Assembly: GCA_001414345.1 (NCBI GenBank)
Contig: LLCB01000002.1
Span: 558,001-622,000, forward strand
From: Hymenoscyphus infarciens
Taxonomy: Eukaryota; Ascomycota; Leotiomycetes; Helotiales; Helotiaceae
Direction of reading: 5' to 3'
DNA length: 64,000 nt
Within the stretch, counting starts at the first letter, position 1. Each line of letters opens with the position of its first letter. The notes under the pieces were generated by a model, which worked only from the letters and a program-made list of their open reading frames with translations, was not told the origin of the DNA and ran no database searches. The position numbers and the translations under genes were made by a program. Positions 35,028-47,204 of the stretch are shown here, in pieces.

Positions 35028-37107
35028 ATTTCTTCAGAACTATAGATGAGAAGAAGTTTCGAAATATAGAGGTTGCTTGCCAAGGGGATGAAAAATGGGG
35101 AATGCGTGGCATTGTTTGTCTTTTGCCTGCTATTATGATTTCTGCTTCTTTTTCTTCCAGTACCCTTTTATGGGTTCTGATGGGGGTGGTGTTTTTTGGC
35201 GTCTTCCCTCGTTTTTATATGCTTCAAACACGAGTTCGGTTTCCCACCAGACGAAAATGCAAGGCAAACTCGCAGATAGAACTGTGATGGATCAGATCGC
35301 AAGCTGGGTAGAGAAAAGCTTATATTGCTTCACCTGCAACCATTCGCTAGAACAGAAGAGAGATGAAGAAATTGTATATATTTTGTTTTTCATGTGCGAT
35401 TTAATGATATGAATTTTTCAAATCGGGGGAAATCATTAGGATGTGAGACTGGTGAGAGAAATGTAACTGCGGTTTAGTGGTTACCGGTGACTAACACAGC
35501 TTACCTCCATTTTCAGCAACCAATACAATGCCAGATATTTATTTGCTGCCTGCAGCCTTGATTGTGAAAGACAGCCTGTAAAAAGAGTCAAAGACGACCC
35601 AGATTTTGTCCTTTTACAGCCAACAAAACTACACCAACAAAACTACACCAACAATAGAAAACCTCCCCAGAAAGCTAGGGGATGAGAAAATAGCATACCC
35701 CGCATTTGATCATATTTTTTGTATATTTTTGCGACAGCTTGGGGTGGAGTTGTACTCGTTGCCGCTTTGTCGTTGGTGTGGCCTTGGGTCCGTAGTCGCA
35801 AACCCTTTTTGAATCGTGCTATTTTTTTCCCTCGCAATTGTTCAGAACTACACGACAACAAAATCTCTAATGACTTCTAGATGTAATGACAAGTCAATCT
35901 AGAGTCAGTCTATCTTTTTTTTAGTCTCTTTCCGCCTACTGTGTCATCTTGAAGCTGTGTTTCCGTATGAAGTGCAAAAAGTTCCACCCACGTAGAGACG
36001 GCTTACTCACCTAATAGAAAAACAAAGCACAGCAAACAAACAGAATCACAGATGAGAGTCATAGAAAAAGATATTCAAAAAAATCAGGATCCAAGTAATT
36101 GATATTCTTCAATCACCACAGATACAATGCAGTGCTCATTTCTACACTCACATACCCATCCCGCCTGCCTCCCTTTCACCCCATCCATACCCCAAAAGAG
36201 AGCAAGAAACTCCAGTGTATCGTATCGTACAAGACCTAATCAATCCACACTCCTCCACGTCCATATTTCTCCTCTCTCTCTCGTACTTTTTCATCTTCCC
36301 CTCAAAGCGACGTGGTAACCATATTTCTCCAGCAGCGAGTCCTGCATCTCTCTTCCCTCCCCTCATATCCAACACAACACAACTCGAAGCGTCTCTCCCT
36401 CACTGTCCAAACCATCCGCCACTTTCCAAATCATCCTCCACTCTCAATGCTAGTATGATAATTAGGTGAACCGTCTAGAAAAAGACAGTAAAATGCAGGG
36501 CACCTCAATGCAAAATAAAACCAAGAATTTTTCTCGTTCCGATTGAAAATGAAAACCATCAACGTAAAGGAAAAAGAAGAAAAGAATCCCAACGCGAAGA
36601 AGATAACTCGATAATGCCTCCAATATGATTTTCCCATAATGTCGCAAACGCTGGGGGTATTCAACAAAAAAACAAGAGAAGAACGTTTCAATCAATCAAA
36701 ATCCATGCATGCATTCATCATCTTTTCGCGATTCGAGAGAAGAAAAAAAGGGGAAATATACGCCAATGCAAGAAGAGCAAAAGAAAACGCAGCAAAGACA
36801 AGGATATGAAGCGAATCAATCAATACGCGTTTGGATTTCGTTGCTGGGGGGAAAAAGTCGTAAGGTGCCACTCGTCTTCGTCTAAGATGGCTTTTGACTC
36901 TGTCTTCCAACACTCAATCGTTGAATTTAATCGGCGAGGTTGTAGATCTTTTGGGTTGTTTGGTGCCTTTCTGCTTTTGGAGGTCATCACCGGAACATTG
37001 TTTCAGGCGTAAGCGACCCCCGAGCGAGGTTGTTTTCGATGTGCCCCTGCCTGGCTTCCCAAAGAATGTCCGAAGTTTGTATGCTGCCGGTAAAGACCAG
37101 TCATGAC
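35028..37107. other. Convergent intergenic region
   Basis: Between the 3' ends of the desaturase and the RhoGAP gene. Pyrimidine- and purine-rich blocks occur at 36230-36800. No gene seen on either strand. Confidence 0.5.
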
Positions 37108-39272
37108 CTAGCTAAATCCAATTGGGCTCAGTGGCTTGATTGGGCTCAGTGGTCGCATCTCGCCACTTCTTCTTGGTGGGGTGCGTTCTTGGACAACTGT
37201 CAAGGATGTGCTGACCGTACTCATGCTTCCTTGGCTATCGCTCTGATTGAGGGTGCTTTTCTTGGATTGAGCCTTCTGCTTCTGACCCTGGTTATCGATG
37301 CTGACACTTGATGGCTTGCTGCTATCAGAGCTCGAGACGTTGCGTTCATCGTGACTCTCAACCGCAGTGCTACTCTGCCCCTCGGCACTTCCAGGTGGTC
37401 CCAAATGCGCCATATCAAAAAGCATATATTCCTGCTCCGTATATTGTGGCTCGGTCTTACATCCTTTCCAGCAGTCTCTCCAATCACAGACGAGAAATTT
37501 GAAGCAGAATGCATCTATCTTCATGCATGGTTGGAAACAAATACACAGGTTGCGGAAATCCATTTTGTTCTTTTCGGAGTGCGCAAGGAGAAGGGACAAA
37601 TGGCAGGTGATGGCGAATAGGAGGTAGTAGTTGAATGGGGAGAGGTTCGATAGTTCGTCGATTAATTGTTGGGGAACCTTCTCTGACCCGGCACATTCTC
37701 TGGCGATGCGATCTTGGGCTGACTTTGGGAAGAGTTCGTCGGGGAGCTCACGGAGCCAAGCTTTAAGCATGGAGCCAATAATGTTGATATCGTAGAGATC
37801 GTCTTGCTCAAAGAGGTCAATGTCGAGTTCTGCATATCGTTAGCAATACCTTCATGATCACATGATTGGTTAGACTTGCCTTCGTCGAATCGTCTTTGCC
37901 ATTTCTTGATTTGTGGCCCACTGCCAGGTACTCTGTATAGCCCCTCAACATCACTTCCTTTGTAATTAAGGTAGTCGATGGCGCGCCATGGGAACGAGGG
38001 CATCCAGAATTCGGTCTTGTCGCGCGAGTCTTCCAACCGCTTAGATATTCTTGTCAAACGTGTTTGCTCCACGAGTGGTCTGTTGATGACCTTTAATTCA
38101 TAATGCTCGTCATCCACCGGTAACTCCTTCTCAGTTGTACTTGCGCTGCGGACACTCTTTCCAAATAGCCCTTTGTGAATGGCGCCAGCCCCCTTTGTAG
38201 CCGAAGACTTGAGGTTAGTCAAGAAACTATGGCCCCCTCCTTGATATGAAGATGATAGTGTATCTTTCTTGTTATTGTCCTTGGTTTCTCTCATCAAAGA
38301 AGGCTGTAGCTTGCTTCCCTCCTTTGGTCCCTTTTCACGAGATACATCTCGCACTTTGGCATTCCTGTCCTCCGAATGCTGTCGCACGTTGGAACTCATC
38401 ATGTCCCGAAATGACCGGTCGTTATCGGCTCGCAAAGGGGCAGTGTGTATTGAATTGCTATGTGTGTGTGCTCGCTCAGGTGCTTGCGGGATCTTTTCGG
38501 TAGGTGAGGCCTCGCGTGGGCTATTCTCATCGCGTATTGAACGTGTCCTCGAGAGAAGGCTGAAGGGTTTCGGTTTGTTCTTCTTAATGACATTCGGGTT
38601 GGAGGGGGTTGGTGTGTCTCCTGTCGAGTCGACCGAGATGTTAGATCTTGAGGGACCGCCAACTGGCTTTCTCGCAACCTTGGTTGATCTCTCTGGACTC
38701 AGCTCTGCAGAAGATTCTAGGTTAGTCTTAACATCAGATGGTGACGAGACAGATTTGGTCTTACCAATTTGGGAAGTATCTTGCGCTGAAACTTTACTTG
38801 GGCGGTCTGTGTCTCTGGACATGCTTTCCTCTGCCGGCGATTTGGCAGCAGTATTTGAATCTGGCAGCGTGCGATTTACCAGATTCGGATTCTTTGTCGC
38901 CTTATTCTTAGAGAAGAAGCCACTTCGGGTCGGTCTTTGTTGTCTTCCTCGCTCCACCTTCTGCGGTGCTTCTGTCGCCTCGGTGACGCCCTCGGCGGCG
39001 GTATATTGTTGTAACGATGGGAGGGAGACAGTAGTCTGGGACAGAGCAGTGGTTCGCTGGGGCTCGTCGTTGGTCTGCGTCTGGTTCTGCGGTGGTTCGG
39101 TTTCTGGAGGTGGTGGTTTCTTGGAGTTGAATCTGAATGGCGATCGCGGGGATCTCGGAGACTTGGAGCTCAAAGGTGATCGTGGACTGTCGAGGAATTG
39201 GGTTTCTGTATCGCCTTCTGATGTTCGCGGGTCGGTCAGCGTCAGCGGCTCTGGATTTGATTTTCTCGCCAT
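37108..39272 (-). CDS. Rho GTPase-activating protein
   Basis: Exon 1 is 39272-37880, the intron 37879-37830 and exon 2 37829-37108, giving 704 residues. The intron is GC-AG (GCAAGT, branch GCTAAC, ATGCAG, 50 nt, phase 1). The first ~390 residues are a disordered Ser/Pro/Lys-rich region with SPRSP repeats. The RhoGAP domain spans about 400-600: the arginine finger is R447 in GLYRVPGSG, followed by SMLKAWLRELPDELFP and NLCICFQPC, the conserved asparagine segment. The end is a Ser-rich tail with a PLSPI repeat. RhoGAPs switch off Rho/Cdc42-type GTPases controlling polarity. The start is the first ATG in the frame; an Ala run from a GCT repeat lies upstream without an ATG. Confidence 0.9.
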
Positions 39273-41022
39273 GCTGGGACTGGTGTGGGCAGCGAGTGGT
39301 GCTGCTGCTGCTGCTGCTGCTAAGTGCGTAGTCGCCAGGCCCCCGCGCAGGAATCCCCTCCTGTCTCGAGTGAAGTGGTGCACAGCCTTTCAGCGTACCT
39401 GAATTGTGTCACAAATCCGAGGCGTTGATGTGCTGATGCTTTTAGATTGCTGGACGGCTGGAGCACTGGACCTCGGGGGGCGTGGGTGACCTGGTCGGCG
39501 GGAAATGCCTTGGAAGGATAAATTGGGGAATTTCAACTGGATTTTAACACTATTATTGGCGGTGTTGAGGATTGCAGCGTTGGGTTGGGTTGGGCTGGGT
39601 AATGCGGTCTGTGTCTGTAGAGTACTGTACAGTCGAGTAATCCAGAGGGGAGCAACCTGAACACATTCACATTTCCGTTCCGGACCGTTGAGCCCGAATT
39701 GCGACTGGATTGCTGCACCGCACCGCACCGCACCGCAACACAAACCCACACCGTTGTCGTGGTGGAGCCCAAGTCTAGTGCTTGAAATGCTGAAATGCTG
39801 AAACGTGGAATTCGCAGGTCGTCTGGAATGTGTTATGCGCGTCGCAGATACCGAGTCAAGATCCAAAGGGGGAGGCGGTGACCGTCAGCGGCAGCGGCAG
39901 GGGAATTGGAATTTCGAAGTCTGACGATATTGAGTTGTGAATTGTTTGTGTTGAAAAATCTGGCTAAAAAAGATACTCGTTGGGTCCGCGTGGCCTTGGA
40001 AGGTAGGTAGCGTATGGGACCTAGAGGTCAGGGCTAAGGGTACCTGGTATGTATGGTGTATGGTATGTATGCGAAGGGACCTCGTTCCTGAATGCGGTGA
40101 CAATTGAGGTTGAAACCTCGAGCTACAGTATATCTTATATCTTGGTTGTGTACCTTCGGAATCTACAGCAAGTGGTACTGCCGGGTTTTTGCCTCGTACT
40201 TCGTACAGACAGGGCAGGTACGTTTCTGCAGCTTAGTCTCAGACTAATGGTCACCAACAGAAAGTAACTAGCTGTTTTAGGTTTGTACTTGTCAACAGAG
40301 AAGCAGAATTGGAAAGGACGAAGATGTCTTGGTAACACAGCATTGGCAACCTCATCCAGAATCTTTTCACCCAGCCCAGGTGCAGAGAGAAAAAACCTCC
40401 AGTTTTGATACTCAAGGAACCATATCTGGAAATGGTATCATCTCATTGCATACTAAAGGCTGCAGACAGCCGCTTATTATCAAGTTGTTGAAGAACCAGG
40501 CCGAGGCCCAGAGTTATACGAACTATTAGAATTTCTTTTATCTTCCTTATTAATTTTAACTACTCACATCGCAAACGTACTCGAGCATGAATTTCCACAT
40601 CTCTAGACTCTGTGCCGAGTCGATATCTCAGCGCCATGATCCTTCCTGAAACGAGGCACAATCCCGCAAGCATTGGGGGCAACCGAGAGATCCGACAACC
40701 TGGAAAGGTCAATAACTCTTTTTCCAAAAAGGCAAATAAAGAAGTCTGCACAGTCAGATCATCTTCCTTCCTTTCAGGACTGGATGCATGTCTTTAATTT
40801 ATTAATAGTTGGAGGCGTAAAATGTAGAAGCCACCAGTTTTCACGTCTGATTTCTTTCAGCAAATAAAACAGCATCTCTGTTCTTCATCGGCAGCGGAAA
40901 AATAAAACAACTTCGCTGCATCAATCACAAACCCGCTCAAAGTGACGAAGAAAACATGAAACTCTATACAACTATACTTATTCTTCAGAACAAATTCCGA
41001 TTAAAAATAACAAAAAGACACC
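39273..41022. other. Intergenic region upstream of RhoGAP
   Basis: Holds the GCT repeat, a 4 x CACCG block at 39716-39735 and GTTGG/GGGTT-type short repeats near 39570-39600. No gene seen. Confidence 0.5.
39301..39321. repeat. (GCT)7 trinucleotide repeat
   Basis: Seven GCT units just upstream of the RhoGAP start (would read as Ala if translated from a non-ATG start). Confidence 0.9.
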
Positions 41023-41030
41023 AAAAAAAA
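41023..41030 (-). terminator. Pol III T-run terminator of the tRNA
   Basis: Eight T on the minus strand, starting two bases after the tRNA discriminator base. Confidence 0.85.
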
Positions 41031-41031
41031 T

Positions 41032-41124
41032 TGACCTACGCAGGGATCGAACCTGCAATCTCTTGATAAACAAGGCCTGTGAAGCCAATCGTAGTCAAGC
41101 GCCTTGCCATTGGGCCAGCAGGCC
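41032..41124 (-). tRNA. tRNA-Arg (anticodon ACG) with a 21-nt intron
   Basis: The minus strand folds as a tRNA. The acceptor GGCCTGC pairs with GTAGGTC (two G-U pairs) plus discriminator A. The D arm is GCCCAATGGCAAGGC, and the T arm GCAGG-TTCGATC-CCTGC. The anticodon stem is CTTGA/TCAAG with loop C-T-ACG-A, interrupted after position 37 by 21 nt (TTGGCTTCACAGGCCTTGTTT), followed by A38. The mature length is 72 nt. The body closely resembles fungal tRNA-Arg(ACG). The intron sits at the canonical 37/38 position. Confidence 0.93.
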
Positions 41125-41994
41125 ATATATTATATGATTTGAGGACAAAACACCATATTTGTGAATATATAAGAGTTCAAAAAGCGGGGTATTCCTGCTA
41201 CTTCCGTTGGTAGCCGTTCCGACGGGCCGAACTTGTGGCTGGTCTCAACTTGAGGACTTCCTATTAACCTAGAAATAATTATTTCGGCAAGAGAGGTTCA
41301 CAGCTACAGGGTACAGCTTCGACTTCAAAAGACACCGCGCATCACATGAAGTGATCCACAACCCACCCACCCCCTTCCCCTTTTATCCCAACACACAGAG
41401 AGAGAAAATCTTTTCTTCTTTACATCACCCGTCCCTGGCACCCTATTTTTACCTTTCCCTCCTCTTGGGTTTACATTTTGCTACGGCAAGAAGGTTCCCA
41501 ACTAAATATGAGTAATAGTACTTCCAGGCTGAAATATTAAATTAGACAGAAAAGGCAGAATTTATAGACCACTTACTTCAAGTCCTAGAAAGAAGGATAA
41601 GCTTTAGTACTATAAATCTTATTAGCTTAGCAAATCAGCAGCCAGTTCCAATAGGGTAGAAACATTTTTTCAGAGACTCTAGTGTTGTGTTGTGTTGAGT
41701 TTATAGATGTAGTTGGAAAGGCGAGGTGGTTGTAGTGATGCCCACTCATTCATTTTTTCATCTCAAAACTCACCTTCGAGAAGTAGCGCGCGCGACTAAC
41801 GGTATCCTCGCATATTTGCGAGTTTCCTTCTTCTCTTCCCCAACACCTTTCCGTTTCTTCCCTCAGAACCTCTCAACTCTCAATGACTTCAGAATATTCT
41901 CGTCAACCTACCGCAAAACTCAACATTTCAACTCCGGGACGCGCTCGATACCACAGACACCAGCTCGCTTTCAAATGGTTATCCGGTAGCGAAA
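41125..41994. other. Gene-free region around the tRNA
   Basis: AT-rich, then CT-rich leader-like sequence before 41995. Nothing called. Confidence 0.5.
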
Positions 41995-42192
41995 ATGTCT
42001 CTCGTAGATATATACACGCTTGCTGCCGCTGGGGCAGAGAATCACGATGCTGTGCATAAAATACTGCTTGTTCTTTTGGGTCTCAATGAATTCTCAATAC
42101 TGACTCCTGAAGAGGTAAATTCCCAGATCATGAATAAGCATGGTACTATTGACCGGAATTACCCCCAGATCATACTGTCCGAAGCTTTATAA
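41995..42192 (+). CDS. Doubtful small ORF, 65 residues
   Basis: An ATG in a strong context (GCGAAAATGTC) opens 65 codons with ordinary protein composition (MSLVDIYTLAAAGAENHDAV..., LTPEEVNSQIMNKHGTIDRN). There is no recognised domain. It overlaps the end of the Rossmann-type fragment on the other strand by about 30 bases, so it may be a chance frame or a separate remnant. Confidence 0.25.
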   Translation: MSLVDIYTLAAAGAENHDAVHKILLVLLGLNEFSILTPEEVNSQIMNKHGTIDRNYPQIILSEAL

Positions 42193-42321
42193 GTTGCCTC
42201 GAAATCATCGAGGCCTTTGAAAACCAACGCATTGACACCAGCCTTCGCAAGAATCGATACTTGCTCCGGCTTGCGTGCTGAAAGTTGAAACTTCTTTCCC
42301 TCGGTATCTAGGTATTTTTTG
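42159..42321 (-). pseudogene. Fragment of a NAD(P)-binding epimerase/NmrA-like protein
   Basis: One minus-strand frame reads KYLDTEGKKFQLSARKPEQV, SILAKAGVNALVFKGLDDFE and ATYKASDSMIWG before a stop. The order (basic loop after beta-2, then KAG-hydrophobic-GLDD) is that of the N-terminal Rossmann fold of fungal NAD(P)-dependent epimerase/NmrA-type proteins. The glycine-rich GATGYIGG start is not found in frame upstream; GAPILQN in a neighbouring frame may be its decayed trace. The rest of the gene is absent. Confidence 0.45.
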
Positions 42322-44634
42322 ATAACAATTCTGCAAGATTGGCGCCCCCTCTACAGGACAAAGTTGCAGCTGTAAATACATAGAGATACTGGGTAAAAGA
42401 AAAGTTACAAGTGGCCTGTAGCTCCCAAGGTTCAGAACGCGAGTAGTAGACATGACGTCTTCGATTTTATCGCTCAGAGCAAGGAAAGTTGTTGTGGCAC
42501 AAGAGAAAGAGATGTAGAATCTCGATAAGAAAAACAAACGTTACACGGGAGACACACCGCAGAACGAGACTGCATTGGGAAATCATCGAAGCCTCCAAGG
42601 CAGGGAGTCAGATGTTGACGTGAGGAGGCGAGTTTGAATAAGCACGGCTCACAAAAGTGGCAGTAACCTTTCTAAATGAATCTAATCACTTGCCCAGATA
42701 GTTTAGGAGAACTGATGTTGATTATGATTGTTCGAAGTGTTTAGGACAATTTACTTACATTGCCCTAGAAGGCGGCTTAAGGGAACAATGACTTGGTACA
42801 AATACTGCCGCTTTTATTATCCCGGGTATTAATGTGTGAGGTCTGATTGGTCAACACCATCTAAGATAAGCACATTCCGGAGGTACAAAGTGCTTTATAT
42901 TGTGACCGCGGTTCTCGACGACTTCCTCAATTCTCAAAAACATTATAAAATACCTTTATTTCGATCCTTTCAATAGGCTGAGAACCTCTTCCAAAATAGA
43001 CTTGGTTACTCTCACTTGCGCATTCTCGCACTAGCGAAAATGAGCTACGGTCCTTAATGCCTTTACGTTACCAACTACGAAATTGTTTCTATTTGCTTCT
43101 TCCAACCCCTTCAAATTCAATTGTTCTCTTCCTGCTTTTCTATAATCGTTCAAAATAGCTCTTATTAAACGCACCATTTATCTCAAAGGTCAAGCAAGCC
43201 TCAAGTTTGTCCAGAGTCCATACGCAGATCAATCCCACCCCACCTACACGATGGCCATAGACCATACTTGCAAATCTTCGCCCTTATTCTGATATTCGCA
43301 ACCCAAGTTTAATATTGTCATTACTTCTCATTTTACCTGTCAACCAATGCTTTCGGAGTTAGTATGCTGGGAGAAAGGTTGAACCTCAGCACCCCTCTTA
43401 CTTTACATCCCTCACTTTTTGTTCCTTTTTAGTACCTGCCATCAATTATTGACGGACATCCAGATGATTTCATGATCTGTTTGACGGTGACTTAATTCAG
43501 ACCCTCAAATTTGAGATGTCGGGAATATATGGAACGAAAGCTGGCTAGTCTTTTGATGTAGGTTTCATACGTGTACGTAAGTGAAACTGCAGATGATAAG
43601 CCTTGCATCGTTGTTCGTCGGAAACGTGCTGATTAGCTCCCGCAGTGCAAAATTTCGAGCATGAGGGCATACAACACCGTCTAGTGGCGGTTTGGAATTG
43701 GTCTTTCCGATCCGAATCCCAATCAAAAATGGGGGGTTTCTGGTTTGAGTACGGACAATTCTTTTTGTTTCGGACCACCAGAGAGTGTATCTATTCGTGG
43801 CGGCGGAGATTAGTATCTGATTTCTACTGTGTTATTCGAAGTCAAATCGCACAATATCTCATATTATGCGAATGATTCTCCGAGGTGACCGCCACCTCAC
43901 GAATGGCTACACCCCCTGGTGGACAGAGTTACAAAGTTTCTGCCCTACATCAGATTCACATCGGATTCCCGACTCGTCAAGAACCCAATTGCTGGTCTCC
44001 TAATTACAAGATCAACTAAGTTCCAACTTCTCCCCGCTTTGCATCACGACACTGAATTGTCATCCCACAAATAACCTTACTCCATCTTTATGTACAGCAC
44101 GTTTTCGACCCCTCACAGCAAATATCACCTCATCTTAGGCATTAAAGATCGAGAATCCGTGCGATCGACGCGGCCCGCACGCTATTCGTAGGTTGTCTTT
44201 CAATCCTCCTCAACGAACCTCGGCAGGACCCAGATGGCCATTCAACCTTTCTGGTTTCAACGTCGGATATCAATGTTGATTGGTCGGACTAGTCCAATTA
44301 GCATCGCTTACTGGCAGATAAATGTTCACAAATCGACCAATGCCATACCTAGACTCCAACTTGAACCTCGGAATGGGCTGGGAAGGACCCACAGCTAGCT
44401 TGGCATGCAGATAATAACTATATCGCAGCCTTCTACACTTTCCTCATATACCACTAGCATTGGAAACATTATTTGTGTTACTTGACAAGATTCCTTCGCT
44501 TCAGGCCCTTTCGGAATCTACGCAAATGTCCTTATCGAACGCTGCTTTTTGAAAAGCTCTCACCCGTCCAGTCATGATTTTTCAGACCAATAACTCCACC
44601 ATACCTCGGCAAATCCACCGTTGGTGGTAGAATA
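42322..44634. other. Long gene-free region
   Basis: Read on both strands; no recognisable protein or RNA was found. AT-rich and without long frames. Confidence 0.5.
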
Positions 44635-45789
44635 ATGGAAGATTTTTACTCCATTCTCGGTGTCTCTCAATTTTCAACTATTCCCGAAATTCGAGACTCC
44701 TACCGAAGATTGGCTCTCCGTTTTCACCCCGATAAAAACAAAGACGAAAAAGCAACCTCGACCTTCCAGCAAATCCTAAGAGCCTGGGAAACTTTACAAG
44801 ATAGTGGGAAACGAGCCGAGTACGATAAGGAGTATGTGAGAGTCGCCAATAGAGAGAGAGAGGAACACGTGGAAGATTTTGAACAGGGAAGATGGGCCAG
44901 AGAGAACGATTTTCGGGAGGCAACGGGCAGGTGGGGGCAAGCTGGGGAACCTCCGACGGGTCAACAACATCGCTCATTTCAAGTCAGTTATCGCCACGAG
45001 AAAGCTAGGGCTTGGAAGGCTAAAGTCCAGAGCGAGTACTCGTTACGTCTTCAATCATGGATGGTTTTCCGTCAGAAGTGGATTCCTCTTGCTCTCGAAT
45101 GCGAGCGCTCTATTGGCGTACAGGGGCGCCAGCTTGACAACTTGAACAAAATGAGCGAGTTTGAGGTGCTACAGCAATTTAATGAGGCAATCGAGCTCTC
45201 CCAGGAAGCTGGCCAATACCTGGAAGATACTGCCGGTACACTCGCAAGCTTGATGGCTGCCAGGAAAACATACACTACCAAGTTGGCCCAAGCACTCTCC
45301 GAATCTCGAGAGAAATACAAGAAGATTCTTCACAAGTTAGAATTGAATCAGTGCCACTATGAGGAAGAAGAGAATTGCAATCGAGAAGTTCAAATACGGG
45401 AGGCATTGGAAATCCTTGGACCCCGAGATTTGGATACACCACTACTCATCGACCTCGATAGGCGAGCCCAAGCTATTAACCGCTGGACATCACTTTCCAG
45501 ACTGAGAGATCCAGTCAATTTCCACCCCTCATTAGAAATTGAAGAAGGCCCTTGGCATTGCGCGGGAGACTGGGAATGGACGCGGGTGGAGAGTGATCAT
45601 CGTTGCTCCAGATGTAACAAGATCGATTTTCATTTTATTCCAGAGTGTGGTCCCGCCAGATGTCCTGGTTGCCAGGTTATTGTGTGTAATGAGTGTCATC
45701 GAGCTTTATGGCTCTTGCGGCAGTATGGAGATTGGGTCATGAGTTCAAGTCACGTTTCGGTTGACTATTTCTTCTCGCTTTATGTGTGA
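44635..45789 (+). CDS. J-domain (DnaJ/Hsp40) protein with C-terminal zinc-binding cysteines
   Basis: 384 residues in one frame. Residues 1-68 are a J domain with the HPD tripeptide at 31-33 (RFHPDKNKDEKA), which stimulates Hsp70 ATPase. The middle (about 100-280) is helical and charged. A C-terminal cluster of cysteines (HRCSRCNK, ECGPARCPGCQVIVCNECHR) probably binds zinc. The frame ends at TGA 45787-45789. The same frame stays protein-like for 38 further codons (CWAEWLDYVHSTLYHKIKKP) to TGA 45904-45906. Either the first TGA is a nonsense mutation of CGA, or a short in-phase intron with weak splice sites removes it (for example a 51-nt segment ending GGCTGAG). Not a class I or II DnaJ; partners unknown. 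Confidence 0.8.
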   Translation: MEDFYSILGVSQFSTIPEIRDSYRRLALRFHPDKNKDEKATSTFQQILRAWETLQDSGKRAEYDKEYVRVANREREEHVEDFEQGRWARENDFREATGRWGQAGEPPTGQQHRSFQVSYRHEKARAWKAKVQSEYSLRLQSWMVFRQKWIPLALECERSIGVQGRQLDNLNKMSEFEVLQQFNEAIELSQEAGQYLEDTAGTLASLMAARKTYTTKLAQALSESREKYKKILHKLELNQCHYEEEENCNREVQIREALEILGPRDLDTPLLIDLDRRAQAINRWTSLSRLRDPVNFHPSLEIEEGPWHCAGDWEWTRVESDHRCSRCNKIDFHFIPECGPARCPGCQVIVCNECHRALWLLRQYGDWVMSSSHVSVDYFFSLYV

Positions 45790-45906
45790 AGGTGTTGGGC
45801 TGAGTGGTTGGACTATGTTCATTCCACACTGTATCACAAAATCAAAAAGCCTCGTTATTGCCCGAACACGGACGACTCAAGAACCCCGTTCTTTGCAGGT
45901 ACCTGA

Positions 45907-47204
45907 GAGAAGACTATGTCCAATTTTCCGCACGTCATACTGGGAGAAGTTTCAACACAATTTGCGGTGTTGGGCGTTTAGCTCCAGCAGCGGAGTTCTC
46001 GAATATTCAAAGGGGAGACTTTCGTGCGACGCTCGCTTATGGCTCCCGGGTACACAACAGAGAAATATTTCAATCAAAAGTTGCATCAACCGCCTCACTC
46101 AGGGCCTGAGATCAACAAACGGGTTTTCTACGTGTTGCGATCAAAGAATCAAGATTTTTTCTGTTTGAAATAGCACAGTCATATTTGCAAATACCCGCAT
46201 ATCCATTGAACATGGCTCTAGGAACGTTGAGGAAGAATTTGTTGTCGGCATTGCGAGATATTCCAACTTTTCCTGTGCGAATAAATTTGATGGGAGAGAA
46301 GTAGAGAAGGAAACCGATAATTCCGCAAGAAGGGCTGTAATTGAGCCCGTATGGCCGCGGAAGGGGGAAGGCTAAAGCACACCAAATTGTAGTGGGTGTT
46401 GTTCTTGAGAGCTTGAGATGAGTCAGTAATTGATATATTAAGACTGAAAAGTCGTTTGAATTCAAAAATTCGTAAAACTCCAAAGAAAGGTTCTCGAATT
46501 GCCCGTTTCATGTCACATGGCGAAGGAGTCCATTTCGTTCATTGAATTTCCTATCTTTCATTTTATTTTCTAGCTAAGCACAGAAGACTAGACCCTAGTG
46601 TCCAAATTAATACAAGGATTTCAGTTCAGCCCACGCTCGCTTAACCCAGTATAAGAAATTTAGCCATCAACCTTTCTATACTTTGACTATTGTAATAGCC
46701 CAGAATAGTATTAAAAAAACCGGCAAGGTTTTGGAGGTTTGAAACTGGAATCAAGATACTTTGAAGGCATACTAAAAAAAAAATAAGAGTATTAAAAGTG
46801 CCTCTTATCTATGCGCCGAGGACTTAAGATACCCCCATCACTAAAGATACAAAAAGGACTTTTCCGAGGAGGAAGAAGGCCGAAACTGGTAGAATTTGGC
46901 CGAAGCTATTCGTGAGAATGTGTCTTGTTTCTAGTCTGGTATCGCAAATCCTTGATTGAAGACCAAATTGTGAGTGGATGATGTGAAACCAATCCAGATA
47001 CTAGAAGGCAGAACCTTCTTCTCGAATGCCCTGTCATACCTCTGCCATTTTCATTGTCCACTCCTGTTTCAGAACAAAAATGAAAGGCGTCAGAACATCA
47101 TGGACTTCCTCCAGAAGCCTTTAAAATGCCGGCTTCTCGCTTCTTCGTTCAGTTGTGGAGACCAAATCGACACTTCAAACTTTCCACGCAACAAAATTTT
47201 CAGC
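45907..47204. other. Intergenic region
   Basis: Several short frames just after the J-protein (45804-46168) look weakly protein-like but have no support. The part near 46560-46900 is AT-rich. No gene called. Confidence 0.45.

Noticed and set aside
38269..39402. 377-codon plus-strand frame
   Set aside because: It is antisense to the disordered part of the RhoGAP gene, which has the recognised domain.
46974..47099. Upstream extension of the hypothetical gene at 47205
   Set aside because: Opens with GTG, and composition differs from the rest; an ATG start downstream is more likely.
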